Source: ZC4RG17 sp036259475
GTDB taxonomy: Bacteria; Actinomycetota; Acidimicrobiia; Spongiisociales; ZC4RG35
Direction of reading: 5' to 3'
Length of the DNA: 51,279 bases
Assembly (NCBI GenBank): GCA_036259475.1
Contig: DATABS010000111.1
Location: 1 to 51,279, forward strand
This document shows positions 8,666-15,577 of this stretch, in pieces. The translations under genes and the position numbers were made by a program. Position 1 is the first letter of the stretch, and the number at the start of each line of letters is the position of its first letter. A model generated the notes under the pieces. That model did no database searches. It had not been told where the DNA came from and saw nothing but the letters and a program-made list of their open reading frames with translations.

Positions 8666-9675
8666 ACCGGGATGTCGAGTGCCCGGGCGATCGCCCGCAG
8701 GCTCTCCATCATCTCCTTGAACTCGGAGGGGAGCAGCGCCTGGGCACCGTCTACCTGGGCGGTGTCGGGAGTGGGGTGCACGTCGACCATGATTGCGTCG
8801 GCTCCCACCGCCACCGCCGCCCGGGCGAGCGGCGCCACCAGCTCGCGCTTTCCTCCGGAGTGGGACGGATCCACGAGGACCGGCAGATGAGACATTCCCT
8901 TGACGATCGGGACGGCGGTGATGTCGAGCGTGTTGCGGGAGGCGGTTTCGAAGGTGCGGATGCCACGCTCGGCCATGATGATCTGGTGGTTGCCTTCCTT
9001 GTACACGTACTCGGCGGCATTCAGCCATTCCTCGATCGTGGCGGTGAACCCCCGCTTGAGGAGGACCGGCTTCGGCTGGCGCCCCACTTCGGTGAGGAGA
9101 GTGAAGTTGGCCATGTTGCGAGTGCCGATGCGCAGGATGTCGGCATACGACGAGACGAGGCCCACATCCCGGGGATCGAGGACCTCCGCCACGAAGGGAA
9201 GATCGAACGTCTCCCTAGCTTCGGCGAGCAATTCCAGTCCGGCCTCACCGAGACCCTGAAAGGCGTACGGAGAGGTCCGGGGCTTGAATGCGTCGCCCCG
9301 CATGACGGTGGCGCCGGCCGCCTTGACCGCTTCGGCGGTTCGGAACAGTTGATCCCGACTCTCCACGGCACACGGCCCGGCAATGGCGGTGAACCCACCT
9401 CCTCCGATGGTCGCCCCTCTCACCTCGATCGTCGTGTCCTCGGTCTGAAAGTCGCGTGAGACGAACTTGAAGGGCTTCATCACCGGGACGGCCCGCTCCA
9501 CACCCGACATCGCTTCCCAGGGCAGCTGACGGATCGCCTCCCGGTCACCCAGCGCACCGATCACGGTCCGGAACTGACCCACCGAGACATGCGCCTCCGA
9601 CCCCACCGATTGGAGCCGGTCGACGACGGCTTTGATGTCGGCGTCGGTGGCGGTGCTGTACATGACGATGATCAC
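8662..9675 (-). CDS. aroF: 3-deoxy-7-phosphoheptulonate (DAHP) synthase, class I-beta with N-terminal regulatory domain
   Basis: First step of the shikimate pathway, condensing PEP and erythrose 4-phosphate. The N-terminal 75 or so residues (MIIVMYSTATDADIKAV, TVIGALGD) are the ferredoxin-like regulatory domain known from Thermotoga-type enzymes. The catalytic barrel shows AGPCAVES, KPRTSPYAFQGLG, LLKRGF and DPSHSGGKRELV. The GTG at 9675 is preferred over the ATG at 9663 because it gives the family's MIIVM start and lies 8-9 nt after a GAGAGG ribosome-binding site. It overlaps tyrA by 4 nt. The family is usually controlled by tyrosine or phenylalanine through the N-terminal domain. Confidence 0.94.
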   Translation of the reverse strand: MIIVMYSTATDADIKAVVDRLQSVGSEAHVSVGQFRTVIGALGDREAIRQLPWEAMSGVERAVPVMKPFKFVSRDFQTEDTTIEVRGATIGGGGFTAIAGPCAVESRDQLFRTAEAVKAAGATVMRGDAFKPRTSPYAFQGLGEAGLELLAEARETFDLPFVAEVLDPRDVGLVSSYADILRIGTRNMANFTLLTEVGRQPKPVLLKRGFTATIEEWLNAAEYVYKEGNHQIIMAERGIRTFETASRNTLDITAVPIVKGMSHLPVLVDPSHSGGKRELVAPLARAAVAVGADAIMVDVHPTPDTAQVDGAQALLPSEFKEMMESLRAIARALDIPV

Positions 9676-9742
9676 TGTGGAAACCTCTCGCTGGATTCAG
9701 TTTGGCGTCACCCCCGATCAGATCCAATCTCGGTTTCTACTT

Positions 9743-9762
9743 GTGGGGGGTAGTCCCCCCAC
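9743..9762 (-). promoter_or_regulatory. GC hairpin in the aroF leader region
   Basis: Perfect inverted repeat GTGGGGGG / CCCCCCAC around a 4-nt loop, 68-87 nt upstream of the aroF start. There is no U-run after it, so it is not a classical terminator. It could be a leader structure, an attenuator element or a leftover terminator. Confidence 0.35.
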
Positions 9763-10046
9763 ACCCCCACGGCTCCTCGTCGAGGGGTGGTCTCGTGGTC
9801 GGGGCCATCCGCCAACGGTTATCTCGTGCACCGTCTGTCCATTCAGCGAAAGCAGCAGTTGCCGCATCGAGAGTGCAGATTTGTGGCTGACAGCATGCTG
9901 ACGGCACGCTCGTAGCGCGGAGGCGCGATTTCGGATGCGTTCGCTGAAGGAGAACTCAGACGCGAGTGCAGTAGGGCCGAGAGAACCGTAGGTGGGAGGA
10001 CGTCGGCCACTTCCGGATTCCGACTTCCGCCTTCCGACTCTGATGC

Positions 10047-10075
10047 TTGCAATAGCTAGCGACGTGCTGTATGCT
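10047..10075 (+). promoter_or_regulatory. promoter of the XRE gene (TTGCAA-17-TATGCT), leaderless
   Basis: TTGCAA at 10047-10052 and TATGCT at 10070-10075 are separated by exactly 17 bp, and the GTG start follows 6 nt later. It is the best -35/-10 pair in the window. ATGC-T-GCAT, an interrupted palindrome at 10071-10079, overlaps the -10 and could be an autoregulatory operator. Confidence 0.6.
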
Positions 10076-10081
10076 GCATGT

Positions 10082-10441
10082 GTGAGCCAAGAGCAGCCAC
10101 CATCTGACCTCGGCGACTACATCCGCCAGCAGAGACAGCGCGCCAACCTGTCATTGCGCAGGCTGGCCGATCGGGCGGGGATCTCCAATCCCTACTTGAG
10201 CCAGATCGAGCGGGGGATCCGCAAGCCGTCGGCCCAGATCCTCAAGCAGCTGTCGCGAGCACTGTCGATTTCGGCGGAGACGATGTACTCGAGGGCCGGG
10301 CTCATCGAGGACGGTGGATCTCCGCCCACGGTGGTCGAGGCCGTCGAATCGGATGAGCTGCTCACGCCTCGTCACAAGCAAGTTCTGCTCGATCTGTATC
10401 GAACATTGATCGACAACACATCCGAGATGGAGTCGAAATGA
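10082..10441 (+). CDS. XRE-family helix-turn-helix regulator (Rv0474-like)
   Basis: A 119-aa DNA-binding protein. Residues of about 10-65 form the XRE HTH (IRQQRQRANLSLRRLADRAG, then ISNPYLSQIERGIRKPSAQ), with the recognition helix in NPYLSQIERG. The short C-terminal part is charged and helical. The GTG at 10082 is chosen over the upstream in-frame ATG at 9992 because it sits 6 nt after a good -10 and begins just before the HTH. The gene overlaps the HbhA-like gene by ATGA, so it probably controls both. Mycobacterium has the same pair (Rv0474 regulator, Rv0475 hbhA). Confidence 0.9.
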   Translation: MSQEQPPSDLGDYIRQQRQRANLSLRRLADRAGISNPYLSQIERGIRKPSAQILKQLSRALSISAETMYSRAGLIEDGGSPPTVVEAVESDELLTPRHKQVLLDLYRTLIDNTSEMESK

Positions 10442-11019
10442 TGACAAAGGACGTTCTGTACGCAGCGGTAGGCGCTCCCGTCGCCGCCGCCAAGGCACTC
10501 AATGCGCGGCTTGAGTCGCTACGCAACGAGATGGAGTCTCGCACCGACGGTCTCTCCGACCTCGCCCAGAAGAAGGTCGACGAGTGGGCCATCGAGGGAC
10601 GACAGGTGATGGACAAGGTTTCAGACGGCAAGATGGTCGACGAGCTGACCGCCAAGGTCGACTTCGACCAGGCCAGGGAGCAGGTCCACAAGCTGCGTGA
10701 CCAGCTCGAGGACATGCTCGCCACGTGGCGGACCTCGTTCCGTCCGGTGGAGGAGGCGGCCGCCAAGACCGCCCGGAGCGTCGCCGAGGCCGCCGAGAAG
10801 GCAGCCGACGAAATCGAGGAGGCCACGGACGAAGCCGCCAAGGCTGTCCGCGCCAACACGACGGCGACGACTGCCAAGAAGGCCCCGGCCAAGAGGGCGG
10901 CGGCCAAGAAGACCCCCGCCAAGAAGACCCCGACTAAGACACCGGCCAAGAAGTCCGCCGCCAAGAGCTCCACAGCCAACAAGACCACGGCGAACAAGGA
11001 CTCCGCCAAGGCTTCCTGA
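10438..11019 (+). CDS. HbhA-like protein: coiled coil with Lys/Ala/Pro/Thr tail
   Basis: A 193-aa protein in two parts. Residues of about 10-140 are predicted helical and coiled-coil, with heptad-like charge (AKALNARLESLRNEMESR, FDQAREQVHKLRDQLEDML). The last 50 or so residues are a low-complexity basic tail built from AKK-x-PA, AKKTP and AAKK units, as in mycobacterial heparin-binding haemagglutinin and H1-like proteins. There is no signal peptide. HbhA binds sulfated glycans; similar tails also bind nucleic acid or polyphosphate, so the role here is open. It ends 22 bp before a perfect terminator. Confidence 0.8.
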   Translation: MMTKDVLYAAVGAPVAAAKALNARLESLRNEMESRTDGLSDLAQKKVDEWAIEGRQVMDKVSDGKMVDELTAKVDFDQAREQVHKLRDQLEDMLATWRTSFRPVEEAAAKTARSVAEAAEKAADEIEEATDEAAKAVRANTTATTAKKAPAKRAAAKKTPAKKTPTKTPAKKSAAKSSTANKTTANKDSAKAS

Positions 11020-11041
11020 AGCGTTTCGGCCAGCAAGCGAC

Positions 11042-11072
11042 GAAAGGGCCCAGTCTCGGACTGGGCCCTTTC
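11042..11072. terminator. strong bidirectional terminator hairpin
   Basis: Perfect 14-bp stem GAAAGGGCCCAGTC with its complement around a TCG loop. A-rich and T-rich ends lie inside the stem, so it can serve both the HbhA-like gene (plus) and the convergent DUF4332 gene (minus). Confidence 0.85.
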
Positions 11073-11095
11073 CATTCATCGGCGCTGCCGGGCGA

Positions 11096-11500
11096 TCAGT
11101 GTTTGACCACCTGTTTGAGCTCTCCGGCCCGCTGTACCCACGACTCCACCATCGCCTCCGTCGGGAGGCGCCGGACCAAATCCTTGCGTCCGTTGACCGA
11201 GAGGATCTTGGCGGTGAGGGCAACGCTGTTGCGCCGCCGCAGCTCCTTGACGGTGTTCACCCCGCACAGAGCGAGGAGCTCGGCATACTCTCCACCGACT
11301 CCCTTGATGCGCATCAGATCGGCGACGTTGACCCACTTGAGCAGATCGGCGGTGGATAGATCGGTTTGGTCTGATAGCTCCGCCCGACCCGACCGCGTTG
11401 CCGCCCGCCTGAGAAGAGAGTCGGTAGTCCGGACTCCCGCTTTGCGGAGGCGGGTCGCCTCCTTGTGAGACAGCGATCGAATGTCATCGATTCGGGCCAT
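11096..11500 (-). CDS. DUF4332 domain protein (helix-hairpin-helix-like)
   Basis: A 134-aa helical protein matching the DUF4332 pattern: two similar halves, each with a short helix-loop-helix (IDDIRSLSHKEATRLRKAGV with TDSLLRRAATRSGRAEL; ADLMRIKGVGGEYAELLALCGV with TVKELRRRN). The IKGVGGEYAELL segment looks like a non-specific DNA-binding hairpin-helix-hairpin. No enzymatic residues are evident. The ATG at 11500 is chosen because the conserved pattern begins there. It is the last gene after the MobA-like gene, whose stop lies 40 nt upstream; a TAGAGT hexamer overlapping that stop could be its own -10. Confidence 0.75.
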   Translation of the reverse strand: MARIDDIRSLSHKEATRLRKAGVRTTDSLLRRAATRSGRAELSDQTDLSTADLLKWVNVADLMRIKGVGGEYAELLALCGVNTVKELRRRNSVALTAKILSVNGRKDLVRRLPTEAMVESWVQRAGELKQVVKH

Positions 11501-11540
11501 GACTGCGGGGACTCTCCTCTTCCCGATCCAAATTCGAACT

Positions 11541-12167
11541 CTACCGGGGCGACTCGGCCCCATCCGCCAGGCTACCCAGCTGACGCGGCCGGAGCTCGTG
11601 CACATCGGCATTGGTGTCCACATCGCGCGGCGGCAGCTGCTCGGTCCATACCTCCTCGACCCATTCGGGATGGGCCTTGAAGAGGCGCTGAGCTCCCTCG
11701 TCGCCTTCCAGGCTCATCAGGCGCGGCCACAACGAGCGATCGACCATCACTGGATTGCCCCACGTATAACGATACTTCGGGATCACGACCGGCAACGGTG
11801 AGCGGGCGAACGTGGCGACGATCTCTTCCACTACCCGCCGGTCGACGTTGGGCTGGTCGCCGATGATGATCAACGCCGCCTCGGCGCGACTGGTCTGGAT
11901 CAAGGCGTCGAGCCCCACCCTGAGTGAAGAGGAGATTCCCTCCTCCCACTCCGGGTTCTCGATCACTCCACAATCGGCCAAATCGACCTTCTCCAGGACC
12001 TGTTCGATGCCGGCGCCCAGGACCACCCACACCTCGTCAACCGGATAACGCCGCGTCTGATCCACGACATGCCCCAGCAGGCTGTTAGACCCCCATTCCT
12101 CCAGCTGCTTGGGTCGACCCAATCGCGACGATCCACCGGCGGCGAGCACCAGCGCGGCGATCGTCAT
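11541..12167 (-). CDS. MobA-like NTP transferase (molybdenum cofactor cytidylyltransferase type)
   Basis: A 208-aa Rossmann-like nucleotidyltransferase. The nucleotide signature LVLAAGGSSRLGRPKQL is at the N terminus and the metal-binding IIGDQPNVD segment is near residue 100, followed by the GNPVMVDRSLWP acceptor-side motif. In molybdenum hydroxylase clusters this family (MocA/MobA-like) adds CMP to molybdopterin to make the MCD cofactor used by CO-dehydrogenase-type enzymes. It overlaps the upstream XdhC gene by 4 nt (ATGA), placing it firmly in the cox operon. Confidence 0.87.
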   Translation of the reverse strand: MTIAALVLAAGGSSRLGRPKQLEEWGSNSLLGHVVDQTRRYPVDEVWVVLGAGIEQVLEKVDLADCGVIENPEWEEGISSSLRVGLDALIQTSRAEAALIIIGDQPNVDRRVVEEIVATFARSPLPVVIPKYRYTWGNPVMVDRSLWPRLMSLEGDEGAQRLFKAHPEWVEEVWTEQLPPRDVDTNADVHELRPRQLGSLADGAESPR

Positions 12168-12937
12168 GCCGGCACGAGCGGTCGTCTCTCGCCCACCAGC
12201 TCCGGCGTCTCATGGGGACGGCGACGGGCGGAGATCATTTCCGCCAGGATCGCCACCGCCACTTCGCCCGGCGAGTCGGCGCCGATATCGAGCCCGACAG
12301 GCCCGTGGATTCGGTTCACCGCGTCCTCATCGAAGCCCTGAGCTAGGAGGCGCTCCCTTCGGCGGTCTGCGGTTCGTTTGCTCCCCATCGCCCCGATGTA
12401 GCGGACGGAAGTGGGCAACAGCAGCGGCCAGAGCGGGTCCTCGAAGCGGGCGTCGTGGCTCAGCACGACCACTGAGGCTCGACGGTCGAGCGGGAGTCGG
12501 TCGACCACCTCGTCAGGCCAGCCGACTGCCAGCTCGTCGGCCGACGGGAACCGCTCGGCGGTGATGAACGACCCCCGGGCATCCGATACCGTGACATGGA
12601 ATCCAAGCAGGGCGGCATGATCGGACAGCGCCTGGGCAATGTGAACGGCACCGAAGATGATCAGCCGGGGGCGGGGTATCAGCGGTTCGATGAACACATC
12701 GACTCCGTCGTAGCTGAGTGTGGCTGCCATCTCCCGGTCGACCAGGACGGCGGCGTCTGCGAGGACGGAGTCACGGATCGAGGGGGGAAGATCGCCGGCC
12801 ACGAGACCATTCTCGACGTCTGTCACGGCCCGGGCGCCGACCGGCTCGCCGGCCACCACGGTGAGGCGGGCACCGAAACGCTCGTCGGCGATCAGCCGCT
12901 CGACGGCATCGAATGTGTCGGTCGCTTCGCTCACCAT
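12164..12937 (-). CDS. XdhC family protein, Rossmann part (second half of a split XdhC)
   Basis: Carries the C-terminal NAD(P)-binding-like domain of XdhC proteins, which hold and sulfurate molybdenum cofactor before insertion into the hydroxylase. Visible signatures are PRLIIFGAVHIAQALSDHAA (Rossmann turn), VVVLSHDARFEDPLW and YIGAMGSKRTADRRRERL. The first 90 or so residues are an XdhC lead-in. It starts at ATG 12937 (a GTG at 12934 is also possible) and overlaps the stop of the small XdhC_CoxI gene, so the usual single XdhC chain is encoded by two adjacent genes. Length is 257 aa. Confidence 0.85.
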   Translation of the reverse strand: MVSEATDTFDAVERLIADERFGARLTVVAGEPVGARAVTDVENGLVAGDLPPSIRDSVLADAAVLVDREMAATLSYDGVDVFIEPLIPRPRLIIFGAVHIAQALSDHAALLGFHVTVSDARGSFITAERFPSADELAVGWPDEVVDRLPLDRRASVVVLSHDARFEDPLWPLLLPTSVRYIGAMGSKRTADRRRERLLAQGFDEDAVNRIHGPVGLDIGADSPGEVAVAILAEMISARRRPHETPELVGERRPLVPA

Positions 12938-13239
12938 CTCTCGACGAAGACCTGGATGGTGCCTCCGCACGCCAAGCCCACCTCGAAGGCGTCGTCGTCG
13001 GAGATTCCGTAGGTGACGAGCACCGGCTCGTCCGTCTCCAACACCTTCTGAGCGTGCAGGAAGACATCGTTCTCCACGCAGCCCCCCGAAACGCTTCCCT
13101 CGATGTCCCCGGCCGACGACACCAGCATCTTCGAGCCGAGGGGACGCGGGGCGGGACCGGCCACCTTCACGACCGTGGCGACAGCGACGTCGTGGCCGGC
13201 GTCTTTCCACGCGTTGCGGATGGCGAGTTCGTCTCTCAT
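12931..13239 (-). CDS. XdhC_CoxI domain protein (first half of a split XdhC)
   Basis: A 102-aa protein with the N-terminal XdhC_CoxI domain: VVKVAGPAPRPLGSKMLVS, GDIEGSVSGGCVENDVF and FEVGLACGGTIQVFVERW. The two cysteines in SGGCVEN and LACGGT are the conserved pair of this domain. It overlaps coxE upstream by 4 nt and the XdhC Rossmann gene downstream, so the two halves are likely made together and could form one functional maturation factor. Confidence 0.87.
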   Translation of the reverse strand: MRDELAIRNAWKDAGHDVAVATVVKVAGPAPRPLGSKMLVSSAGDIEGSVSGGCVENDVFLHAQKVLETDEPVLVTYGISDDDAFEVGLACGGTIQVFVERW

Positions 13240-14351
13240 CTGGATCTCCTCTCAGGCACCGACTCTAGGAGTTCCACCACGGATGCGAGATCGGTGAGCC
13301 GCCCGGCTGCGAGGAAGTCGTCGACATAGGGCAGCGCCGCCTTCATCCCCCTCGTCTCAGGAGCGAAGCCCGGCCGGGACGCCAGCGGATTGAGCCACAC
13401 CACCCGATGAACTGATCGGGAGAGGCGCGCCATCTCGGTCGCCAGCAGCTCCGGTTCCCCCCGGTCCCAGCCGTCGGAAACGATGACCACGATGGGCCCG
13501 CCCGTCCCTACCCGCCGAGCCCACTGCCGATTGAAGAGCGCCAGGGCTTGGCCGATGCGAGTGCCTCCCGACCAATCTTCGACGGCATCCGACACCAGGG
13601 CGATCGCCTCCGAGGGGCTGCGTCGCTCGAGCTGGCGAGTGATACGAGTGAGCCTGGTCGAGAAGACGAACGCCTCCAGGCGGCCCAGCCGCCCACGGGC
13701 GGCATGGGCGAAGTAGAGCAGCATCTCGGAATAGCGCTCCATCGAGCCCGACACGTCGGCGATGAAGATGAGCGGACGGCGGCGGCGACGACGCTCGCTG
13801 AAGGCAGGCAGAAGCAGATCCCCTTCCGTGCCCACCAGCCGGCGGAGGGTGCGCCGGGGGTCGGGCCGGTCTCCCAGGCCGGCGGGACGTCGACGTCGAG
13901 AACGGGCGTCGGCCGGTCGCCACAGCATGCCGGCAATCAGAGTGCGGACCCTAGCCTCCTCGGCGGGGGTCAGCTCGGCGAAGTCCTTGTGCGCCAGCCT
14001 CTCGTTCCAGGACGCTCCGATGACCGCAGCCGACTCCTCGCCCCCCTCCCCTTCGCCTCCTTCGTCCTTGGCGGGGTCGATGGACCACGTTCGGTTCCGC
14101 TCCTCGACCAGCGAGAGGCCCGGTGGGGCGCCTCCTCTACCGAACACTTCCAAAAAGACCCGGTCGAATGTCGGGATCTGATCGGCCGCAGTGACACAGA
14201 CGGCGCGAAAGGCGTGGTAGGTGTCCTCAGCCGAGCCGAGTCCCACGACATCGACGGCGGTGGCCAGATCTCGGGCGATCGTCGAGCCGACGGGCACACC
14301 CTCGGAACGCAGGCGACGGCCGAACTCGACCAGGGTTCGACCGCCGCTCAT
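13236..14351 (-). CDS. coxE: CoxE-like VWA domain protein
   Basis: A 371-aa protein with a C-terminal von Willebrand A domain. The MIDAS motif is complete: FIADVSGSMERYSEML (DxSxS), GGTRIGQAL (Thr) and VIVSDGWDRGE (Asp). The N-terminal half carries the CoxE lead with GRRLRSEGVPVGSTI. CoxE partners the MoxR ATPase CoxD in metal-cluster maturation of CO dehydrogenase. The ATG at 14351 follows a GGGAGGG ribosome-binding site; the longer frame upstream overlaps the preceding gene and is not supported. The baeRF-like gene separates it from coxD. Confidence 0.9.
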   Translation of the reverse strand: MSGGRTLVEFGRRLRSEGVPVGSTIARDLATAVDVVGLGSAEDTYHAFRAVCVTAADQIPTFDRVFLEVFGRGGAPPGLSLVEERNRTWSIDPAKDEGGEGEGGEESAAVIGASWNERLAHKDFAELTPAEEARVRTLIAGMLWRPADARSRRRRPAGLGDRPDPRRTLRRLVGTEGDLLLPAFSERRRRRRPLIFIADVSGSMERYSEMLLYFAHAARGRLGRLEAFVFSTRLTRITRQLERRSPSEAIALVSDAVEDWSGGTRIGQALALFNRQWARRVGTGGPIVVIVSDGWDRGEPELLATEMARLSRSVHRVVWLNPLASRPGFAPETRGMKAALPYVDDFLAAGRLTDLASVVELLESVPERRSR

Positions 14352-14364
14352 CGACCCTCCCGGC

Positions 14365-15459
14365 TCAAACGAGCTTGAATCGCAAGAGGGCGCCGACACC
14401 GTCGGCGTCGAGTCGACTCGCCACCGTGACGATGTCCACCTTGCCCCCGGCTTCGACGGTGGCGTCCATGGCCGCCGCCACTACGTCGTCGACGGCGAAG
14501 GTGGACGATCCGCAGATCGGGCAGTTGGCCTCGCTCCTGCCCAGCCAGCCACATCCGTCGCATGTGACTCCGGGTTTGGCGAACGGCCCGGCGACCACCA
14601 TCCGCTCGATGCCGTGGGCGTTGCACGCCTCCAGGACCCTCGCCAGTCCGGCGACGGCATCACCGCCGCGGTCGGTCTCCGCCAGTAGATGGGTGAGCAA
14701 TTCCATCGAGCGTCGGGTCCGCTCGGCCTCTATCTGGTCGGAAACGAGGTTGGGCAGATCCGATCCGCTCAGTGTTCGGATGTCGACGGTGATCCGACTC
14801 TGCGGGAGGCGACGAAGGTACGTATGCAGCTCGGCCGCGATCGGATCGAAGTCCTCTTCGTGTCCGGCGATCACCACCAGTTCGAGAGGCTGATCCTGAT
14901 GTGCTTCTAGCAAACGTCTCCCGGCCTGGCGCCACAGGTGAGTAGAGGCGTCGTCGGCCCGGGCGCGGTTGCGCTGCTCCTCGTAACCGGCGAAACCGCC
15001 GTAATTGTCCTTACCGCGGTCGACGGTCATCTCCTCGCCGATCTCGTGGAAACCGCCACCGGCGATGAGATATGTCCGTGCCCGGGAAGAATCAGCGACG
15101 ATCACCCCCGCCCGCATCGGCCGTGGCTGGGCCCGCAGGGGCCTGAGGAAGGGACGAGGTCCCACCGTCGCAGTTTCCTCGACCGAATGGGTCAGAGGGA
15201 GAAATTCGAAGATCCCGTCGCGGTGGGAGGCGAAGACGGCCACCGCAGGAGCAGTTGCCGCCTCGATACGCGGCACGAGTTCCATGATCCGGTCGGCGTC
15301 TACTCGAAGCGACTTGATCATCCCGTTGTCGGCTCTCGAGCCGTGCAACGGCCTCAGCAGGTCCACGACCGCAGCCCGAGTGGCCGGGGGACGTCGATTG
15401 ACGTAGAGGCTGATCAGCGAGCCGGTAGGGCTGTGGAGTTTGGCGATGGGATCGATCAC
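14365..15459 (-). CDS. baeRF/Vms1-like (eRF1-related) protein with C-terminal zinc ribbon
   Basis: A 364-aa protein resembling bacterial/archaeal eRF1-like (baeRF) proteins, relatives of the Vms1/ANKZF1 peptidyl-tRNA hydrolases. The loop DNYGGFAGYEEQRNRA, with Gly-Gly then Gln-Arg, sits where these proteins carry the GGQ/GxxQ-type catalytic loop, followed by the ADDASTHLWRQAGRRLLEA helix. The C-terminal part has a CDGC...NCPIC zinc ribbon (residues about 300-320). The GTG at 15459 follows a strong AAGGAGG. It lies between coxD and coxE, which normally adjoin. A role in peptide release or ribosome rescue is inference from the family. Confidence 0.75.
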   Translation of the reverse strand: MIDPIAKLHSPTGSLISLYVNRRPPATRAAVVDLLRPLHGSRADNGMIKSLRVDADRIMELVPRIEAATAPAVAVFASHRDGIFEFLPLTHSVEETATVGPRPFLRPLRAQPRPMRAGVIVADSSRARTYLIAGGGFHEIGEEMTVDRGKDNYGGFAGYEEQRNRARADDASTHLWRQAGRRLLEAHQDQPLELVVIAGHEEDFDPIAAELHTYLRRLPQSRITVDIRTLSGSDLPNLVSDQIEAERTRRSMELLTHLLAETDRGGDAVAGLARVLEACNAHGIERMVVAGPFAKPGVTCDGCGWLGRSEANCPICGSSTFAVDDVVAAAMDATVEAGGKVDIVTVASRLDADGVGALLRFKLV

Positions 15460-15577
15460 GGGGTTTGTCCTCCTTGGCGGTGGCGAGGTGATTCGACCCA
15501 CCCGGGAGGACTGCGGAGATGACAGGCGTCGGTCGTCATTCGCTGCTTCGAGCGTACATGAACGCCGTCGGCAGTGT

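Larger units (their letters stand above)
9676..10081. other. 406-bp intergenic region between divergent aroF and the XRE regulator
   Basis: The longest gene-free stretch of the window. It holds a GC hairpin near aroF (9743-9762), a perfect 10-bp palindrome CAGCATGCTG (9891-9900), a run of four imperfect TTCCG-containing units (about 10013-10038) and the promoter of the XRE gene (10047-10075). The short open frames here have no start signals or recognisable protein. I see no tRNA-like cloverleaf. Confidence 0.7.

Noticed and set aside
8666..9028. N-terminal extension of tyrA
   Set aside because: The sequence is Arg/Pro/Gly-rich and overlaps the DAHP synthase coding region; the Rossmann motif begins right after the GTG at 8665.
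9843..10052. 69-aa minus-strand frame in the intergenic region
   Set aside because: No ribosome-binding site or domain, and it crosses the XRE promoter.
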